From the NCBI RefSeq assembly GCF_003002955.1, contig NZ_PVTJ01000002.1:1-64000 (forward strand): a stretch of 64,000 nt of DNA, read 5' to 3'. Positions 59,606 through 64,000 of the stretch are shown here, in pieces. Source of the stretch: Glycomyces artemisiae. GTDB taxonomy: Bacteria; Actinomycetota; Actinomycetes; Mycobacteriales; Micromonosporaceae. Numbering within the stretch: position 1 is the first letter of the stretch; each line of letters starts with the position of its first letter. Below the pieces are notes generated by a model. It saw nothing but the letters and a program-made list of their open reading frames with translations, searched no databases and was not told where the DNA came from. Position numbers and translations under genes: made by a program.

Positions 59606-60988
59606 TTATTCGTCGGCCGGAGACTCGGTGGCCTCGCCGCCGCCGTCGCCTTCGTCGGTGCCGCCGAGGAGGCTCAGGCAGTAGACGTCGTCGCCGACGG
59701 TGAGGGTCTCGCGGCCCGCGTCGGCGCATTCCTGGCCGTCGCCGACCTTGTCGACGATCTCGTAGTCCTCGCCGTCCACGGCGTCGGCGCAGTCGACGGC
59801 CTCGGCCTGGTCGCCGGAGGTGTGGCGGACGCAGCCGCCCTCCTCGAACTTCGGGGCCGCGAACAGCAGGAAGTAGACGCCCACGGCGGCCGCGATCACG
59901 ACCAGCGCGCCCACGGCGGCGAGGATCGGCACCAGGCCCTTCTTGCGGCCTCCGCCGCCGCTGGCGGCGGCGGGCGCGGGCGGGTACTGGCCGGCCGGCG
60001 GCACGGCGCCGGTGCCCGGCTGCGAGTACTGCGGGGCCGCCTGCGGCTGCGAGGGCTGCGCGGGCGAGCCGTACGCCGACGGCGGGGCCGGCGGCTCGCT
60101 GTACGGGTTGTGCGCGCCGATGATGAGCTTCTGCGTGTCGTCCGACTGGGTCGGCGGCGGGCCGGCCGGCGGCTGGTACGCCGACGGGGGCTGCTGCTGG
60201 TACGGCTGCTGCGGCTGCTGGTAGGGCTGCTGCACCGGGGGCGGCGGCGGGACGGCCGCCGGGCCCGGCTGCTGGGCCTGGTTCGCGAGCGGGTTCGGCG
60301 GGGGCGAGGGCCACGCCGCCGGATTCGCAGGAGGCTGGGCCGCGGGCGAGGGGCTCGGCGCGGCCTGCTCGCCGTACGGGGCCGGGGCGTTGAAGCCCGA
60401 GATGCCCTGCGGCGGCAGCACCTGGGTGCTCTCCTCGACCGGGTCGGTGACCGGCTGCTGCGGCTGCGACGGGCCCAGGCGCAGGATCTGCGTGCCGTCC
60501 TCGTCGAACTGCGGGCCCGGAGGCGGCGACTGGGACGCGGGGGCCTCGTACGCGGGCGGCGGGACCTGCGCGGGGGCGTCGGCCGCCGGCGCGGGCGGGA
60601 CGTCCGCTTCAGGGGACGCCGGGATCGTCTGGGTCGCGCCCTCGTCGACCGAAGGGGCCCCGGGGGCCGCCTGCGGCGCTTCGGGTTCCGGTGCGGCCTC
60701 GGCCGCCGGCGCCTCGGCGGGGGCCTCGGACGCGGACTCGGGAGCGGGAGCCGGAGCGGCCTCGGCCGCGGGACTCTCCGGTTCGGCGGGCGCCGGGTCG
60801 GCCGGGCCCGCGTCGGCGGCGCTCGCAGGAGCGTCGCCCTCGGCGGGACTGCTCTCGGCCGCGCTGCTCGCTGCGGCGCCGCCCTCGGCAGCGCTCTGCT
60901 CTGCGGCGCCCGTTTCGACAGCGTCCTTATCGACAGCGCCCTCGTCGTCGGGGCCCTTTGCTGGCGGGTTGCCTTGCTCGGAGGTCAC
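59606..60988 (-). CDS. Disordered Pro/Gln/Ala-rich membrane protein with TQ motifs
   Basis: 460 residues from GTG 60988 (GAGGAGC upstream). Residues 1-350 are disordered and contain four acidic-TQ-hydrophobic motifs: DEGATQTI (T119), DEDGTQIL (T166), EESTQVL (T188) and DDTQKLI (T285). A membrane helix (GLVPILAAVGALVVIAAAVGVYFLLF) precedes a short outer domain with five cysteines (GGCVRHTSGD, VDCADAV, QECADAG, VYCLSL). The layout matches LppU-type actinomycete proteins. The TQ motifs would suit phosphorylation by a Ser/Thr kinase and binding of FHA domains; this is inference. Confidence 0.8.
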   Translation of the reverse strand: MTSEQGNPPAKGPDDEGAVDKDAVETGAAEQSAAEGGAAASSAAESSPAEGDAPASAADAGPADPAPAEPESPAAEAAPAPAPESASEAPAEAPAAEAAPEPEAPQAAPGAPSVDEGATQTIPASPEADVPPAPAADAPAQVPPPAYEAPASQSPPPGPQFDEDGTQILRLGPSQPQQPVTDPVEESTQVLPPQGISGFNAPAPYGEQAAPSPSPAAQPPANPAAWPSPPPNPLANQAQQPGPAAVPPPPPVQQPYQQPQQPYQQQPPSAYQPPAGPPPTQSDDTQKLIIGAHNPYSEPPAPPSAYGSPAQPSQPQAAPQYSQPGTGAVPPAGQYPPAPAAASGGGGRKKGLVPILAAVGALVVIAAAVGVYFLLFAAPKFEEGGCVRHTSGDQAEAVDCADAVDGEDYEIVDKVGDGQECADAGRETLTVGDDVYCLSLLGGTDEGDGGGEATESPADE

Positions 60989-61155
60989 GGCTGCTCCTCA
61001 ATGCTGCTTCCGGCCTGGCGTCTTGGGGGCACGCCAGACGGCAACACGGTACCGCAGCGGCGCCAACGATCACTCGACAGGGTTAAGCGGGCACGGGAAA
61101 CGCGGCCGTGCGGCAGAACGGGAGGAAAGGGAAAGCGCCCGGAGGGCAGAGAAAA

Positions 61156-61206
61156 GGCCGGGCGCCAGCTGTTGCCCACCCCTCATGGCAATAGCGGCGC
61201 CCGGCC
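61156..61206. terminator. Long two-tier hairpin between convergent or adjacent units
   Basis: GGCCGGGCGCC (61156-61166) pairs with GGCGCCCGGCC (61196-61206), and inside it TTGCC pairs with GGCAA around CACCCCTCAT. It lies between the E2 gene (ending 61437) and the start of the 460-residue gene on the same strand, so it is probably the terminator of the 2-oxoacid dehydrogenase operon. Confidence 0.6.
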
Positions 61207-61436
61207 GGTGTGAGAACCCCCTGGAGAGGGTCTCCGCGGTGTGGCGACTCGGCGCTGTCATCCACACCAATGGGAGGAGATAAAGTTCGCGGTCCCTGTG
61301 CCCCTTCGGCGCCCGGCTTGCGAGCTCCGTCGGAACTGAGACGCGGAAACTTCGAAGTTATGTTTCCTCGTTGTTTCCGTGCCTCAATTACAACACCGAA
61401 CGGTAAGATCCGCCAACGAATCGCTGGTGCGCTTGG
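61207..61436. other. Intergenic region after the E2 gene
   Basis: No gene is supported. A perfect 12-bp palindrome AACTTCGAAGTT (61348-61359) is flanked by GGAAAC and GTTTCC. The composition is AT-richer than the neighbours. It could be an operator or the upper part of a hairpin. Confidence 0.45.
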
Positions 61437-62810
61437 TCACGTCCAGGCGAGCAGCGTTTCCCCAGGGTGCGATAGGAACGCGCCCACGTCGGCGAGGAAC
61501 TGCGAGCCGAGCTCCCCGTCGATGAGGCGGTGGTCGAACGACAGCCCGAGCGTCGTCACCTGGCGCACGGCGATCTCGCCCTCGTGGACCCACGGCTGCG
61601 GCCGGACCGCGCCGAACACGAGGATCGCCGACTCGCCGGGCGGCAGGATCGGGGTGCCCGTGTCGACGCCGAAGACGCCGACGTTGGAGATCGAGATCGT
61701 CCCGCCCATCATGTCGGCCGGAGTGGTCCGCCCCTCGCGCGCGGTGCGGGCGAGCGAGCCGATGGCGTCGGCCAGACCGACCAGGCTCAGGTCCTGGGCG
61801 GCCTTGATGTTCGGGACGACCAGGCCGCGCGGGGTGGCGGCGGCGATGCCGAGGTTCACGTCGTGCTTGACGACGATCTCCTGGGCGGCCTCGTCCCAGC
61901 GGGCGTTGATCATCGGGTGGCGGCGCGCGGCCAGCAGGACCGCCTTGGCCACGAACAGGAGCGGCGTGACCTTGACGTCCGCGAACTCCTTGCGCGCCTT
62001 GAACTCCTTGACCGTGTCCATCATGCCGGTGACGTCGCAGGTGAGGAACACCGTGACGTGCGGGGCGGTGAACGCCGACGCGACCATGTTCTGCGCGGTC
62101 AGCTTCCGCACGCCCTTGATGGGGATGCGCTGGTCCTCCGCGGCGACGGCGGCCCGCTGCGGCGCGGCGGGGGCCGGGGCCGCGACGGCCGCCTCGACGT
62201 CGGCGCGCGAGACCGTCCCGTTCGGGCCGGTCGGCACGACCGACGCGAGGTCGACGCCGAGGTCCTTGGCGAGCTTGCGGACCGGCGGCTTGGCGAGCAC
62301 CGGGCCGCCGGGCGCCGCGCCGTTCGGCGCCGGGACGGCGGGGACCGGCGGGGCGGCCTCCACCGGGGGCGGCGTGAACGACGGCGTGATCACCGACGGC
62401 GGCGTCACCGGGGCGAGCGACTGCGGCGCGGGCGGCGCCGGCGTCTCCGCGGCGGGCGCGGCGCCCTTGCGCTTGCGGCGCTTGGACCCCGCCTCGCGGG
62501 CGCCGTAGCCCACGAGGTTCGGGGTGCGCTCCTCCTGCTTCGCGGCCTCGGGCGGCGCGTCGGCCCCCTCGACCTCGAAGGTGGCGAGGGGCTTGCCGAC
62601 GTCGACGGTCTCCCCGGCTTCGGCGTGGTGCTGCGCGAGCACCCCGTCGTAGGGGCTGGGCACCTCGACGAGCGCCTTCGCGGTTTCGACCTCGACGAAC
62701 GGCTGGTTGAGCTTGACCTCGCCGCCGGGCTCCACGAGCCACGCGGCGACCTCGCCCTCGGTGAGGCCCTCACCGAGGTCGGGCAGGTTGAACGTGATCT
62801 TCTGTCCCAT
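61437..62810 (-). CDS. 2-oxoacid dehydrogenase E2 (dihydrolipoyl acyltransferase)
   Basis: 457 residues. The lipoyl domain (residues 1-80) carries the lipoylated Lys in VEVETAKALVEVPSP. A Pro/Ala-rich linker leads to the peripheral-subunit-binding domain (VRKLAKDLGVDLASVVPTGPNGTVSRADV) and the catalytic domain, which ends with LGLSFDHRLIDGELGSQFL (active-site His and Asp). GAGGAGGCG precedes ATG 62810. It follows E1beta by 10 bases in an E1alpha-E1beta-E2 operon. This could be a branched-chain (BkdC) or a pyruvate-type complex; the two-gene E1 favours the branched-chain or PdhABC type. Confidence 0.95.
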   Translation of the reverse strand: MGQKITFNLPDLGEGLTEGEVAAWLVEPGGEVKLNQPFVEVETAKALVEVPSPYDGVLAQHHAEAGETVDVGKPLATFEVEGADAPPEAAKQEERTPNLVGYGAREAGSKRRKRKGAAPAAETPAPPAPQSLAPVTPPSVITPSFTPPPVEAAPPVPAVPAPNGAAPGGPVLAKPPVRKLAKDLGVDLASVVPTGPNGTVSRADVEAAVAAPAPAAPQRAAVAAEDQRIPIKGVRKLTAQNMVASAFTAPHVTVFLTCDVTGMMDTVKEFKARKEFADVKVTPLLFVAKAVLLAARRHPMINARWDEAAQEIVVKHDVNLGIAAATPRGLVVPNIKAAQDLSLVGLADAIGSLARTAREGRTTPADMMGGTISISNVGVFGVDTGTPILPPGESAILVFGAVRPQPWVHEGEIAVRQVTTLGLSFDHRLIDGELGSQFLADVGAFLSHPGETLLAWT

Positions 62811-62820
62811 GTTCGCCTCC

Positions 62821-63795
62821 TCAGTGCTCCAGGGACCGGTCGACGGCGTCGAGGACGCGGTCCAGGTTCGGAAGGTAGTCGTCTTCGAGGCGGCTCGCGG
62901 GATAAGGCACGTCGTAGCCGGTCACCCGCAGCACGGGCGCCTCCAGGGAGTAGAAGCACTCCTCGGTGAGGCGGGCGGCGACCTCCGCGCCGATGCCGAC
63001 GTTCCCGGGGGCCTCGTGGACGACCACGGCCCGGCCGGTCTTGCGGACCGACGCGAACAGCGGCTCCCAGTCGATCGGAGACAGCGACCGCAGGTCGACG
63101 ACCTCCAGGTCGAGGCCCTCCTCGGCGGCGGCCTTCGCGGCGTTCTCGGCGACGTCCACGGTGGGGCCGTAGGCGATGAGCGTCGCGGTGCGGCCCTCGC
63201 GGACGGTGCGCGCCCGGTGCAGGTCGAGGCCTGGCTTCTCGGTGTCGACCTCGCCCTTGCCGTGGTAGCGGCGCTTCGGCTCGAAGAAGATCACCGGGTC
63301 GTCCCCGGCGGCGGCCTGCTGGATCATCCAGTACGCGTCGGCGGGGTTGGAGCAGGTGACGACCTTCAGGCCCGCGGTGTGCGCGAAGTACGCCTCGGGG
63401 GACTCGGAGTGGTGCTCGATCGCGCCGATGCCGCCGCCGTAGGGGATGCGGACGACGACGGGGAGGCGGATGCGGCCCCCGGAGCGGTTGGGGATCTTCG
63501 CGAGCTGCGAGACGAGCTGGTCGAACGCGGGGTAGACGAAGCCGTCGAACTGGATCTCGCAGATCGGCCGGTAGCCGCGCATGGCGAGGCCGATCGCGGT
63601 GCCGATGATCCCCGACTCGGCGAGCGGGGTGTCGATGATGCGGTCGGAGCCGAAGTCCTTCTGGAGGCCGTCGGTCACGCGGAACACGCCGCCGAGGCGG
63701 CCCACGTCCTCGCCCATCACCAGCGACTTCGGCTGGTCTTCGAGCACGCGGCGGAGGCCCTCGTTGAGGCCCTTGATCATGGACATGGTCGTCAT
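62821..63795 (-). CDS. 2-oxoacid dehydrogenase E1 beta subunit
   Basis: 324 residues. MGEDVGRLGGVFRVTDGLQKDFG, DTPLAESGIIGTAIGLAMRGYRPICEIQFDGFVYPAFDQLVSQLAK and RIPYGGGIGAIEHHSESPEAYFAHTAGLKVV are hallmarks of the thiamine-diphosphate E1beta fold. ATG 63795 overlaps the stop of E1alpha (ATGA), which indicates coupling. It forms an alpha2beta2 heterotetramer that decarboxylates a 2-oxoacid and passes the acyl group to E2. Confidence 0.96.
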   Translation of the reverse strand: MTTMSMIKGLNEGLRRVLEDQPKSLVMGEDVGRLGGVFRVTDGLQKDFGSDRIIDTPLAESGIIGTAIGLAMRGYRPICEIQFDGFVYPAFDQLVSQLAKIPNRSGGRIRLPVVVRIPYGGGIGAIEHHSESPEAYFAHTAGLKVVTCSNPADAYWMIQQAAAGDDPVIFFEPKRRYHGKGEVDTEKPGLDLHRARTVREGRTATLIAYGPTVDVAENAAKAAAEEGLDLEVVDLRSLSPIDWEPLFASVRKTGRAVVVHEAPGNVGIGAEVAARLTEECFYSLEAPVLRVTGYDVPYPASRLEDDYLPNLDRVLDAVDRSLEH

Positions 63796-64000
63796 CGGAC
63801 GTCGCTCCCCGCTCCGGTGGAAGGCTCAGCGAGCGAGGCCTGGAACTCGACGGCCTCGGCGCGCTGGGCCGCGATGCCCGCGGGCATCTGGGCGTACACG
63901 TTGTCGAACATCTCGGACACCTCCGGGTCGGTCAGGGCCATGACCCGGGCGCGCAGCGCCCGGACCTGCTCGCCGGCCTCGGTGTCGATGGCGGCGAAGT
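63792..64000 (-). CDS. 2-oxoacid dehydrogenase E1 alpha subunit, C-terminal part
   Basis: Only the last ~69 residues are in the window; the 5' end lies beyond base 64000. The frame reads FAAIDTEAGEQVRALRARVM, then LTDPEVSEMFDNVYAQMPAGIAAQR and ends STGAGSDVR. FDNVYAQMP followed by a helical tail is typical of E1alpha C termini. TGA at 63794-63792 overlaps the ATG of E1beta. Confidence 0.85.
   Translation of the reverse strand, partial: FAAIDTEAGEQVRALRARVMALTDPEVSEMFDNVYAQMPAGIAAQRAEAVEFQASLAEPSTGAGSDVR

Overview
The window is chromosomal DNA of a very GC-rich actinomycete. Evidence: strong G/C third-position bias, many GTG starts, many genes that appear to be leaderless, a bldC-type regulator next to valine dehydrogenase as in Streptomyces, DisA, MutY, DUF3073, several binding-protein-dependent sugar importers without a local ATPase, and type VII-secretion-like (WXG/EspC-type) proteins. 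A mycelial actinomycete such as a Glycomyces/Stackebrandtia relative would fit, but the sequence alone does not fix the genus.

Layout. 0.6-4.1 kb: divergent locus of four proteins that look like type VII secretion substrates. 4.2-8.6 kb: large acyl-CoA dehydrogenase, two tiny ORFs, a PP2C phosphatase, a GNAT. 8.7-10.6 kb: two tandem secreted trypsins, then tRNA-Gly(CCC). 11-14.2 kb: sugar ABC importer with a paired GAAASTTTC operator. 14.3-18 kb: beta-propeller lipoprotein and a convergent family-5 solute-binding protein. 18.3-20.9 kb: drug-type ABC exporter with a divergent TetR regulator and two operators. 20.9-25.5 kb: DUF4253 protein, SGNH hydrolase with a coupled membrane miniprotein, degenerate lipid-kinase-like protein, purA. 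25.5-31.8 kb: STAND/NB-ARC ATPase, MarR-quinone oxidoreductase pair with three operators, SigJ-type sigma factor and NmrA-like reductase separated by a broken GNAT, GH43.

31.9-34.1 kb: compact toxin locus made of an EspC-like protein, a separate WXG-like delivery domain, a YwqJ-like deaminase toxin and a YwqK-like immunity protein. 34.3-40.7 kb: alpha-glucoside uptake and degradation operon (binding protein, two permeases, Gfo/Idh/MocA oxidoreductase, GH13 alpha-glucosidase). 40.8-46.4 kb: membrane protein, disA, a secreted-type protein, mutY and a PrsW-like pair, with a dispersed hairpin repeat family. 46.7-51.2 kb: bldC, a conserved unknown, vdh and DUF3073, interrupted by a solo TnpB element. 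51.4-64 kb: membrane proteins, aldehyde dehydrogenase, a lone pstB behind a PHO box, an NHL-repeat/thioredoxin protein, and the 2-oxoacid dehydrogenase genes E1alpha (partial), E1beta and E2.

The most promising material for undescribed biology is the divergent substrate locus at 0.6-4.1 kb, the split toxin-immunity cassette at 31.9-34.1 kb, the hairpin repeat family at 35.7 and 43.5 kb, and the solo TnpB at 48-49.4 kb.
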